From contig NZ_NEGE01000012.1 in NCBI RefSeq assembly GCF_002135355.1, positions 1 through 64,000 of the forward strand: a DNA stretch of 64,000 nucleotides, written 5' to 3'. The notes under the pieces were generated by a model that searched no databases, was not told where the DNA came from, and saw nothing but the letters and a program-made list of their open reading frames with translations. Shown one piece after another: positions 17,472 to 25,505 of the stretch; positions within the stretch are counted from its first letter, which is position 1, and each line of letters opens with the position of its first letter. The position numbers were made by a program, and so were the translations under genes. The DNA is from Acinetobacter sp. ANC 4169. GTDB taxonomy: Bacteria; Pseudomonadota; Gammaproteobacteria; Pseudomonadales; Moraxellaceae.

Positions 17472-19676
17472 ATGAATTCGAAACCGCGTCTTTCTACATA
17501 TTGGGTCACCTGTGCAGATGGACTTGAAACCTTACTCCGCGAGGAAATTGAAGGTTTAGGTGTTCAAAATATTGAACAGTTCCCGGGTCGTTTGATTTTC
17601 AAAGGCACATTGGCAGATGCATACCGTGTTTGCATGTGGTCGCGTCTGGCTTCACGTGTATTAACCCCTATTCATACGCATGAACTTGAATTTACGCATG
17701 ATGCCCGTGATGTTGCCGAAGAGCTCTATGAAGGTGCAATCAACTTTGACTGGTCGCTTATTTTTGCACCACAAAGTACATTTGCCATTCGTTTACATGT
17801 AGAACGTGAAATTAAGGTCAATACACAGTTCGCAACCTTACGTGTCAAAGATGGTGTGGTGGATTCCTTTATGGAAGCGGTGGGCAAACGTCCAAGCATC
17901 GACATCAAGCAGCCTGAAATTACCCTCTATGTGCTTGCCGGCAAAACTGCGCATACTTATTGCCTGGACTTATCCGGTGATTCTTTACATAAGCGTGGTT
18001 ATCGTCATTACATGACTGATGCCCCGATTAAAGAAAACCTGGCAGCAGCTATTTTGCAAAAAGCCCAATTAAAACAACGTAAGCCAGACATTATTTTAGA
18101 TCCAATGTGTGGTTCAGGTACCTTTATCATTGAATCACTGATGATGCTGACTGACCGTGCGCCAGGTCTGGTTCGCCGTTTTGGCTTCAATGGCTGGAAT
18201 GGGCATGACCATGAATTATGGATGTCGATTAAAGCTGAAGCCGCAGAACGTTATAAAGCAGCATTAGAACAGCCTTTACCGCAGTTCTATGCTTATGATG
18301 CCGACTGGGAAGCAGTGAAAGCCACCAAGCAAAATATTATTGCCGCAGGCTTTGAGGCATTGCTTGATCATATCAAAATCGAAGAGCGTACGCTGGCTGA
18401 TTGGCCTGATTTCAAGGCTGAAGGCAAAACTTCATTTATTGTGACTAACCCGCCTTATGGTGAGCGTTTAGGTGATAAAGCCTCTAACCGTGCATTGTAT
18501 TTAGGTTTATCTGCCCTATTGCAAAAGAACTTCCCGAATCAATATGCAGCCGTGATTGCAGCACAAGTTGAACAAGCTGATGTACTGGCATTTAATGAAC
18601 CGCAAATTCTGCGTTTGATGAATGGTAAACTGCCGATTTACGTGCGTTTCGGCATCATCAAACCGGCTGCTGTATCAGAACCATTTTTAGCGCATTGGCA
18701 GCCACAGCAGTTCGAACCAATTGAAGGCGCGCAAGACTTCACTAACCGTTTGCAAAAAAACATGCAAAACCTGAAAAAATGGGCGGTTAAAGAAAATATT
18801 TTCTGTTTGCGTTTATATGATGCCGATTTGCCTGACTTTAATGTTGCGGTGGATTTATACGGCGATCGCCTACATGTACAAGAATATGCGCCACCAAAAA
18901 CCATTGATCCGGAAAAAGCTAAAAAGCGTTTTAATCTCGCATTACAGGCCATTCGTGCAGTGACCGGTTTAGGACGTGATGCAATCTTTATTAAGACACG
19001 TGCCCGCCAAGAAGGTAAAAGCCAGTACACCAAACAAAGTACCGCCTCTAAACGCTTTATTGTGCAAGAAGGCAAAGCCAAGATTTTAGTTAACCTGACA
19101 GACTATCTGGATACTGGCCTGTTCCTTGACCATCGTCAAATGCGTTTACGTATTGCGGCTGAAGCCAAAGGCAAGCACTTCCTGAACTTATACAGTTACA
19201 CCTCAACTGCAAGTTTACATGCTGCTTTAGGTGGCGCTGCAAGTACCACCAGTGTCGATTTATCCAATACCTACTTAAACTGGTCTAAAGAAAACTTTGT
19301 ATTGAATGGTTTAACGGTAGATCATGCCGATGAACAGCACCAGTTCTTTGCCAGTGACTGTTTTGAATGGTTGAAAGAAGGTCATGAACAATATGACCTG
19401 ATCTTTATCGATCCACCAACTTTTTCGAATTCGAAAAAGTTTTATGGCACATTCGATGTGCAACGTGACCATCTATCATTACTCAAACGTGCAATGAACC
19501 GCTTAACCACGGAAGGTACCTTGTACTTCTCGAATAACTATCGTGGTTTTGAAATGGATGAAGAGATTTTAGCATTCTTCGATGTTCAAGAAATTACTAA
19601 TGAAACCATTGGCTTGGACTTCAAACGTAATACCAAGATTCACCGCGCCTGGAAAATCCAGCACCCGCAAAATTAA
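17472..19676 (+). CDS. rlmL: Bifunctional 23S rRNA methyltransferase (m2G2445 and m7G2069)
   Basis: Fusion of RlmL and RlmK, as in E. coli RlmKL; about 734 residues. An N-terminal THUMP domain (~residues 45-165) precedes a first methyltransferase domain with D-P-M-C-G-S-G-T-F-I-I-E and the catalytic N-P-P-Y-G-E-R. The second methyltransferase half begins near residue 460 and carries N-L-Y-S-Y-T-S-T-A-S, D-L-S-N-T-Y-L-N-W and D-P-P-T-F-S-N-S. It modifies G2445 and G2069 of 23S rRNA during assembly of the large subunit. ATG 17472 matches the usual family start; an upstream TTG at 17445 is less likely. Single-gene unit. Confidence 0.95.
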   Translation: MNSKPRLSTYWVTCADGLETLLREEIEGLGVQNIEQFPGRLIFKGTLADAYRVCMWSRLASRVLTPIHTHELEFTHDARDVAEELYEGAINFDWSLIFAPQSTFAIRLHVEREIKVNTQFATLRVKDGVVDSFMEAVGKRPSIDIKQPEITLYVLAGKTAHTYCLDLSGDSLHKRGYRHYMTDAPIKENLAAAILQKAQLKQRKPDIILDPMCGSGTFIIESLMMLTDRAPGLVRRFGFNGWNGHDHELWMSIKAEAAERYKAALEQPLPQFYAYDADWEAVKATKQNIIAAGFEALLDHIKIEERTLADWPDFKAEGKTSFIVTNPPYGERLGDKASNRALYLGLSALLQKNFPNQYAAVIAAQVEQADVLAFNEPQILRLMNGKLPIYVRFGIIKPAAVSEPFLAHWQPQQFEPIEGAQDFTNRLQKNMQNLKKWAVKENIFCLRLYDADLPDFNVAVDLYGDRLHVQEYAPPKTIDPEKAKKRFNLALQAIRAVTGLGRDAIFIKTRARQEGKSQYTKQSTASKRFIVQEGKAKILVNLTDYLDTGLFLDHRQMRLRIAAEAKGKHFLNLYSYTSTASLHAALGGAASTTSVDLSNTYLNWSKENFVLNGLTVDHADEQHQFFASDCFEWLKEGHEQYDLIFIDPPTFSNSKKFYGTFDVQRDHLSLLKRAMNRLTTEGTLYFSNNYRGFEMDEEILAFFDVQEITNETIGLDFKRNTKIHRAWKIQHPQN

Positions 19677-19694
19677 TCGGCCATGAACCCAGAA

Positions 19695-19720
19695 GATGAA
19701 ACGCGATTTAGCGTTTCATC
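19695..19720. terminator. Perfect inverted repeat between converging rlmL and the Gln-rich protein gene
   Basis: GATGAAACGC / GCGTTTCATC, ten perfect pairs with a six-base loop. It spans the stop codon of the minus-strand gene. No T tract follows on either strand, so it may act as an RNA 3'-end stabiliser rather than a classical terminator. Confidence 0.5.
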
Positions 19721-20154
19721 TCGACGGTAATGCCATCATAATAATTCATTCTTAAATTGTCGGATTCATTGACCGTATCGAATAAATGAATTGTGGTTTG
19801 AGTCTCACCTTTCTTTTCATTCAAACGTATCTGTTCAGCCACTTTCTTTTTCTGCATCTGATAATCGGACAATACTGTTTCATCAATACTTTGTTGTTGA
19901 ATGCCGTGACTATTCTGCTGACTCAATTCTTGACTTTCTTTATTTTGCTGCTCGATGGGTTGCTGAATACTATTTTGAACACGCTGAATACTCTGTACAT
20001 CCAGTTTTGTTGTATCGCTCGTTTGCTCTGACAATTGATTGTCCTCTAAATGTACATCTGCATAACACCATGTACACATTATCAGCAATACATTCATCAT
20101 TATTATTTTTTTTACTCGCTGCTGAGTATAGTCCTTTTTATTGTTCATCTTCAT
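19708..20154 (-). CDS. Small exported Gln/Ser-rich protein, unknown function
   Basis: About 148 residues. A basic N-terminus (K-K-D-Y-T-Q-Q-R-V-K-K) precedes a hydrophobic stretch (I-I-M-M-N-V-L-L-I-M-C-T-W-C-Y-A-D) that looks like a signal peptide cleaved after Y-A. The mature part is unusually rich in Gln (runs such as Q-N-S-I-Q-Q-P-I-E-Q-Q) and has no Cys. It ends in a basic M-K-R. The chosen start at ATG 20154 follows an AGGGA site; the frame extends upstream to 20250 without support. No family recognised. Codon use is AT-rich like the surroundings. Confidence 0.6.
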   Translation of the reverse strand: MKMNNKKDYTQQRVKKIIMMNVLLIMCTWCYADVHLEDNQLSEQTSDTTKLDVQSIQRVQNSIQQPIEQQNKESQELSQQNSHGIQQQSIDETVLSDYQMQKKKVAEQIRLNEKKGETQTTIHLFDTVNESDNLRMNYYDGITVEMKR

Positions 20155-20256
20155 GATGGATTTTTCCCTGTTATTATTGCTCCGCAACGCTAACAATTTT
20201 TTATATAACAACAATGTACTTTCAGTATTTCCCGATATTCTGTAATTCAAGCGACA

Positions 20257-20289
20257 ATAAAAAAAGCTGCACTCTGGCAGCTTTTTTTA
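20257..20289 (-). terminator. Terminator of the DUF945 gene
   Basis: Stem AAAAAGCTGC / GCAGCTTTTT with a short loop, just after the stop at 20301. Both strands have T tracts. Confidence 0.88.
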
Positions 20290-20300
20290 TTTAATGCATC

Positions 20301-21590
20301 TCAGTTTAAAAATTTCTTTTCACCGTATTTATACTCAATACCAACCTTGAGGATATCGCCCTCCCGTTTAGCTTGCAGCGACTGCTGCATACCATTCAGC
20401 ATTTGCTCAAGTTCTTGATCAGATAAGGCTTTACCGCCTTGTTGCAAATAATTCTTCATGATAATTTTCATGATTTGTTTATCATATTCAACATTGGCCT
20501 GATATTCGACCAGATTTGGTGCCATTTTAAATAAACTTTCAAAAGATGTTTGATGACCAGGCATCACCTTGCCCGTCAGGCTGGCCTTGGCATATCCATC
20601 TCCCACCTTAATTTGATTGTTCTCTGACTCAAAACTAAAACCTTCATTCACAATCGCCAGAAAACTATTCACCACATCTTGACTCAGTTCTTTCTTGCTT
20701 TCACATACTTCAGTATTTTTTTCCAATAGATCAAAGAAAGTCTGTATTTTCTGCTTGTTCAGTGCTTTCAGATTCATATTCATCTGGAAATCACGCATAC
20801 TTGGTGTTTTAGGCATCGTCATTTCACCAATTTTAAGCTGGGTATCAAAATTAACCAGCTGTTGGTCCACACCAGTATTCACCATCAAGGCAAAGTTTTT
20901 CAATTCACCACTGCCAAATTGCTGAACATTTCGATCAGTACGCTGGATTGAAGCAATATTTAATCGAGTTTTCCCTTCATCTAAAACAGAATTTGAGCCC
21001 TGATTGGTCTCAAACTCCAAATCACGCATCTGTACATGGCCCAATTTATCATTCACAGTGATATTCGGAATCTGGAATTTGAGATTATGTATATCCAGTT
21101 GATCAGCATTAGATTTTGCAGCTATTTTAAAAGTCATTGGATCAATGCGTGTTTGTGTCTCTGCATCATTTTTTTCATATACCGGCGTGGTCAAGGATGA
21201 GTGAATCACGCCCAACCAGTCAATTTTGGTTTGAGCTGTTAAAGGCTGTTTCAATAGTGTTTGAAAGACCTGATTGCCTTGCTTTAAATGAATGAGTGAT
21301 TCAATGTGATAACCATTCCAGCTGCGTTTAATGGCATCAGTCCCGTTCAGGATTAAAACATCTTTAGGTTTACATGGATCAAGAGTGAACTCAGCGACCC
21401 AGTCTGCAGATCCCTGCATAGGCCCCATATTAAAATTTTTATATTGAATCGATAATGAATTGGATTTTTGATTCTGTTGATAATACGAATTTAAACTTTT
21501 ATCTGCATATAAGTTTCCGCCTATCACCGTGGTTGCCAATACAACGATACTTCCCATACCCCAGATTAATTTTGACATCACATGTCTCAT
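20301..21590 (-). CDS. DUF945 (YdgA-like) family protein
   Basis: 429 residues with an N-terminal membrane anchor or signal (K-L-I-W-G-M-G-S-I-V-V-L-A-T-T-V-I-G-G). A long soluble periplasmic region follows, with repeated beta-type segments as in YdgA/DUF945 proteins (for example N-L-K-F-Q-I-P-N-I-T-V and L-N-M-N-L-K-A-L-N). The family is widespread in Gammaproteobacteria and has no established activity. The start could be ATG 21590 or ATG 21578; neither has a strong ribosome binding site. Single-gene unit. Confidence 0.8.
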   Translation of the reverse strand: MRHVMSKLIWGMGSIVVLATTVIGGNLYADKSLNSYYQQNQKSNSLSIQYKNFNMGPMQGSADWVAEFTLDPCKPKDVLILNGTDAIKRSWNGYHIESLIHLKQGNQVFQTLLKQPLTAQTKIDWLGVIHSSLTTPVYEKNDAETQTRIDPMTFKIAAKSNADQLDIHNLKFQIPNITVNDKLGHVQMRDLEFETNQGSNSVLDEGKTRLNIASIQRTDRNVQQFGSGELKNFALMVNTGVDQQLVNFDTQLKIGEMTMPKTPSMRDFQMNMNLKALNKQKIQTFFDLLEKNTEVCESKKELSQDVVNSFLAIVNEGFSFESENNQIKVGDGYAKASLTGKVMPGHQTSFESLFKMAPNLVEYQANVEYDKQIMKIIMKNYLQQGGKALSDQELEQMLNGMQQSLQAKREGDILKVGIEYKYGEKKFLN

Positions 21591-21720
21591 TTTTTGCTTA
21601 TTTTGTGGACAAGTATATGTTAAAAAATAAAATTAGTATAATTTTTCACACAATTAGATACCCCCAGTCATGTTGCATGATGAGGGTATGTTTTTTCACT
21701 TTTTAAATGTTACTTAGCTT

Positions 21721-22890
21721 TTAAATCCGTCCCGGCTCGAAGTAACTAATTTTACTCCGATCAAATACCGGGTATGGACTGGCTTTAAAGCTATGGAAAT
21801 AATGCTTGGCTTGAATGACATGCGAGGTAGTCTTGCTCATCCAGCTGATTCTTGGGTCATTGTTGGCCAAAGTAATACAATAAGCCTGTTTCTGACGTAA
21901 TTTGGTTTGCTGCTTGGCATGAAAAACCAGGCTGGCAAATACATCAAGTTGCTCAGGATGACACAGTGCACTATGAATCATTAAATATTCAAAGGCATCA
22001 CTTACCTTGGGCAAAGATAAAACACCACGAACCCCAGCATAGATATTATAAAAAGGTTTCAGCACTTTTAGAGGGAATGAATAATCAACCACACGGGTTT
22101 GTTTAAATGGTTTCTGATTCCACAATCCATATAATCCCACCATCTTATGATTTTGATCATACATGAGATAAAAATCATGGATTTTCATCCCTAACCAAAA
22201 TGGATGACTGGATTCCACCAATCCTGAAAAATCATAATTGGGCAGAAAGTTATAATGCTCTTTCATTGAGAGTATAAAGGCATTCACTTCACTGACATGA
22301 CCGGCATTCATTTGCTGAAAATAATACTGATCAAATTGTGCCGGTTTAACTGCTTGCGAAACAGTAAAGGTACTAATATCGTCATAATGAAATGGAATTG
22401 GAAAACCTTTACGCTCATGGTGCAAAATACCACATGCCACAGTATTGTCTTCTAAAACTACACTTTCAAAAATAGTCTCACGTGGAATTTGATCATAGAC
22501 GTAGTCCATCAACAAGCGCATGACTTTATTGCCACGATGCTCAGGCAGCATACGTAAGTCTGCTACATAGCGTAGCGGTTCTGACTTGCCATTAATGAAA
22601 CAATTGCGCCAGCCCAAATTCATCATGGCAACCACTTGCGAATGATCATCCTCTGGCACCACCAACTTTATATCTGGATGATGATATTGCGCATGGCTGG
22701 CACCAAGATAACTCGGATAACGCTCAAAGGCTAAGGTCATGCCATTACTTGGCATGGTTTCCGCAATCAACTTCACCAATTGCTTGTCATCTGCTGCTGT
22801 GGCTGAGCGCACCACGAAATTTGGCTCATTTTGAGAATGATACACTTCATTATCATTGTCGTTTAATGTGTGCAATACATTTAAGCTCAT
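21721..22890 (-). CDS. GNAT-family N-acyltransferase, third gene of the GH3 operon
   Basis: 389 residues. The N-terminal ~150 residues carry a GNAT domain: F-V-V-R-S-A-T-A-A-D-D-K-Q-L begins it, and the acyl-CoA-binding motif A appears as L-R-M-L-P-E-H-R-G-N-K-V-M-R-L-L. The C-terminal ~220 residues form a second region, possibly a degenerate GNAT fold, without clear motifs. It begins 9 bases after the GH3 gene stop, so it is almost certainly cotranscribed. The acceptor is unknown; by context it probably acts on the precursor or product of the GH3 enzyme. Confidence 0.82.
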   Translation of the reverse strand: MSLNVLHTLNDNDNEVYHSQNEPNFVVRSATAADDKQLVKLIAETMPSNGMTLAFERYPSYLGASHAQYHHPDIKLVVPEDDHSQVVAMMNLGWRNCFINGKSEPLRYVADLRMLPEHRGNKVMRLLMDYVYDQIPRETIFESVVLEDNTVACGILHHERKGFPIPFHYDDISTFTVSQAVKPAQFDQYYFQQMNAGHVSEVNAFILSMKEHYNFLPNYDFSGLVESSHPFWLGMKIHDFYLMYDQNHKMVGLYGLWNQKPFKQTRVVDYSFPLKVLKPFYNIYAGVRGVLSLPKVSDAFEYLMIHSALCHPEQLDVFASLVFHAKQQTKLRQKQAYCITLANNDPRISWMSKTTSHVIQAKHYFHSFKASPYPVFDRSKISYFEPGRI

Positions 22891-22899
22891 AGGGTTTTC

Positions 22900-24444
22900 T
22901 CAAATTATTTTTGTTTTCATTTTTTTCAAAGGTTCAGGCTTAATATTGCCTTCAATCATTCCATTCTTCATGGCAAGGGTTTTGTAATAATCCCAGGCAT
23001 TTTCCACATGTTTCACTTCAGGTTCATCTAACTGCCCGAGGTTACGCGCCAATTCATAATGAAAATTTTCTTTTAATAACTGATCTAAAGCGGCAGCACT
23101 AGGTTGTTTATGTATATTTCCTTCACTCAACATAATGTAATGCGGTTTTTTCTGACTGCAATTTTCAATGCCCAAAATACTGATAGGCAGATAATCTTCC
23201 TGTTTAAATTCTGCCAAAACTTTGACTGCCACACTATGGTCCAGTTTTTCACCGACCAAATCGACCGTCATTTTTCGGCCTAAAAAGCGGAAACATGGAA
23301 TAGTTTGATAAAAATCGACGACTTCCAATTCATCATCAATCACATAGCGAATCAAACCAGAGCCCGTAGTAATGACCGGACTGACAATGTCGCCTAGCTT
23401 AAGCTGCCAAGCGGGTACGGCTTGCTCACTGTCTTGCAGAATAAATTCATAAAAATGCGATTGATAGCTCAGTGGAAAACGATCTGCAAATGGAATGGTG
23501 ACCACACCTTCTGTTGCCCATAAACCTTTGCCTTCAAAAGCCACATTCGCTACCCGATTCTGTAAGTCTTTCGCCCAGCGCTCAGCACTGGCTGTGTCCC
23601 AACTGGAAATCAGGGTTAATTTCGTCCAAAGCTCTTTCCAGGCCAATGGATCCTGTAAATTTAATCGCTGCAATTTATAACTTTGTTCGGATGATTTGGG
23701 TGCCGGCAAATAATTCAGGCCTTGACGTGACCATAGACCGGTTTTTAATACTGTGACAATTTCTTCCTGATATTGCTCAATAATATCGAGCAACTGTAGT
23801 GCAAATGTCGGACTCCAAACTGAAATCATGCCTAGATTTTTATCTGCCACCAAAAATACAGCTGTGGCGAACATGGCATCTTCGGCCGACTCTGCCAGTG
23901 CAATATCCGTAGGCACAGATTGAGTGACTTTACTCAATACCCGCTTGGAAACATTCAGTAAGGCACTGTCATCATTAAGATTACTATTTTCTAAAAGTTT
24001 GCGCTGGCTTTCCGGTAACCAGGATACTGACCAATAATGGGTTGAATTTTTTAATTGTGGATGTTGGCGATATAAATTGCTTAACCACAGTCCAATCGCT
24101 TCATCCAGTTCATTGAGGAAATGTTGTGTATAAGGAATAAATTTCAGTGCCTCGCTTGAACCACTGGTCGGCTGAAAACGTACAATTTTCCCTGGACCTA
24201 AACAGTTTTTTTCGCTTTGTCGGGATTGTTCAATTTTCTCTTTCCAATCCGCATATCGTGTCAGCGGATATTGTTCTGCAAAGTTCTCATAATTCAAACT
24301 TTGGGATGTGTGTTGTTTTAAAAATTGATCCAACTTTTGACGCTGGACCATTTCTAAATCATTTGCTTGCTGCCGATAGCGTTTGAAGGCTTTTCGGCAG
24401 GCAAATTCCAATACTTGATGTGAAGCAGAAAGCAGTAAACCCAT
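22900..24444 (-). CDS. GH3-family acyl-acid amidosynthetase
   Basis: 514 residues. GH3 enzymes adenylate a carboxylic acid with ATP and join it to an amino acid or amine; plants use them for auxin and jasmonate, and bacterial members are mostly uncharacterised. Visible motifs: R-F-Q-P-T-S-G-S-S-E-A-L-K-F-I-P (nucleotide loop, ~89-104), I-S-V-W-S-P-T-F (~207-214), L-W-A-T-E-G-V-V-T-I-P (~308-318), and G-S-G-L-I-R-Y-V-I-D-D-E ... F-R-F-L-G-R-K (~361-391). These follow the order in characterised GH3 enzymes. It starts two bases after the preceding gene's stop (TAACCATG). Both substrates are unknown. Confidence 0.88.
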   Translation of the reverse strand: MGLLLSASHQVLEFACRKAFKRYRQQANDLEMVQRQKLDQFLKQHTSQSLNYENFAEQYPLTRYADWKEKIEQSRQSEKNCLGPGKIVRFQPTSGSSEALKFIPYTQHFLNELDEAIGLWLSNLYRQHPQLKNSTHYWSVSWLPESQRKLLENSNLNDDSALLNVSKRVLSKVTQSVPTDIALAESAEDAMFATAVFLVADKNLGMISVWSPTFALQLLDIIEQYQEEIVTVLKTGLWSRQGLNYLPAPKSSEQSYKLQRLNLQDPLAWKELWTKLTLISSWDTASAERWAKDLQNRVANVAFEGKGLWATEGVVTIPFADRFPLSYQSHFYEFILQDSEQAVPAWQLKLGDIVSPVITTGSGLIRYVIDDELEVVDFYQTIPCFRFLGRKMTVDLVGEKLDHSVAVKVLAEFKQEDYLPISILGIENCSQKKPHYIMLSEGNIHKQPSAAALDQLLKENFHYELARNLGQLDEPEVKHVENAWDYYKTLAMKNGMIEGNIKPEPLKKMKTKII

Positions 24445-24446
24445 GG

Positions 24447-25277
24447 TTAGGCCACCTTAGAATCTGAATCCGAAGCAATATGTAGACGTCGACTTTTAGA
24501 ACGATTCTTACTGTCGTATTTGCTTTCACTGGTACTTTTGGTAAAGAAACGATTCACATAACGGTATAAATCGCTCCAATGCAGCTCACCAATACAAGGT
24601 AATTCTGTACCGTCCACCCATGTTGGATTTTTGTCTTCAAAGAATGCAATCTTGAAATTTTTCTCGCGTACTTCCTCAGTAATGGGTGCAACATCCGCTT
24701 TTAAAGGCTGATAGTCCCCACCAAAATTCAATAAACCCGTAGATTTTTCATAATATTCAGAAAAATATTGGTGGCAATAAGACTCTACAAAATCTTTTAA
24801 ATGAGGGTGCTTTTCACCATAGTGCGGATAATAACTGTAAAAATTATTAGCCAGCAGTAAATAGGTTTTGAATCCCTTGGAGATCAAGATCCAGTAAATT
24901 GGCTTTAATGGATAACGTATTTTAAAAGCCACGATATAACGAAACATTGCACGTGTTAAAGCTCGGTTGCCCCAATATTCTTTTTCAATAATGGTATCAC
25001 CACTAAAAAAAGCATGGTGAGCTTTACCGTTGACCACAAAATCCCGCTCCATCACGGTAGAAAAGCCAACGATTTGTTTGGTTTTAGGCTCCATAATAAG
25101 GAAAACACCGGTTTTTTCTAAAAAGTCACGTTCAAAAATTTCATAACGAGTATTGGCATAGTATTTTTGATAAATACCATACATACACTTGAGTTCTTGA
25201 ATTGTTACTTGGCTGCATTTTTTATATGCACTATAGGGCTCATTTTTGAGCAGACGAATCAACTTAAATTCGATCAT
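24447..25277 (-). CDS. GNAT-like acyltransferase, first gene of the GH3 operon
   Basis: 276 residues. The central part resembles a GNAT fold: G-V-F-L-I-M-E-P-K-T-K-Q-I-V-G-F-S-T-V-M (beta strands 2-4), then F-F-S-G-D-T-I-I-E-K-E-Y-W-G-N-R-A-L-T-R as a motif-A-like segment. It also recalls bacterial N-acyl amino-acid synthases, but this is not certain. The C-terminal ~30 residues are basic and Ser/Lys-rich. It leads the operon, with a promoter candidate and a dyad upstream (25342-25400). Confidence 0.7.
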   Translation of the reverse strand: MIEFKLIRLLKNEPYSAYKKCSQVTIQELKCMYGIYQKYYANTRYEIFERDFLEKTGVFLIMEPKTKQIVGFSTVMERDFVVNGKAHHAFFSGDTIIEKEYWGNRALTRAMFRYIVAFKIRYPLKPIYWILISKGFKTYLLLANNFYSYYPHYGEKHPHLKDFVESYCHQYFSEYYEKSTGLLNFGGDYQPLKADVAPITEEVREKNFKIAFFEDKNPTWVDGTELPCIGELHWSDLYRYVNRFFTKSTSESKYDSKNRSKSRRLHIASDSDSKVA

Positions 25278-25341
25278 GATTACTATTCCATGTAACCTTC
25301 TCTCAGGAAGGCGATATTGTTTTTGTTTTAACTGCTTTTTT

Positions 25342-25400
25342 ATACAAGTGTATCTATATAAAGCGACGCTATTTTATGATCTAAAAAGTTGAGAAATCAA
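25342..25400 (-). promoter_or_regulatory. Candidate promoter with downstream dyad for the GH3 operon
   Basis: On the minus strand TTGATT (25395-25400), an 18-base spacer and TAAAAT (25371-25376). A perfect dyad ATACA-N2-TGTAT at 25342-25353 would fall about 10-20 bases into the transcript, a position that suits a repressor site. The regulator is unknown. Confidence 0.45.
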
Positions 25401-25444
25401 ATAAAGTCAGACGAATTTTACAAAAATACGATAAACGTTAATAA

Positions 25445-25473
25445 GAAAAAACCCAGCCGAAGCCAGGTTTTTT
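25445..25473 (-). terminator. Terminator of clpB
   Basis: Stem CC(A)GGC... around a CGAA loop (plus strand CCCAGCCGAAGCCAGG) with A/T runs on both sides, 30 bases after the clpB stop. Confidence 0.8.
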
Positions 25474-25505
25474 CTGTTTTTTTATCTTTGAGTACAATCA
25501 AGTGA

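Noticed and set aside
21658..21695. Hairpin near the end of the GNAT gene as terminator
   Set aside because: The T tract is on the plus strand while the gene runs on the minus strand, and no plus-strand gene ends there.
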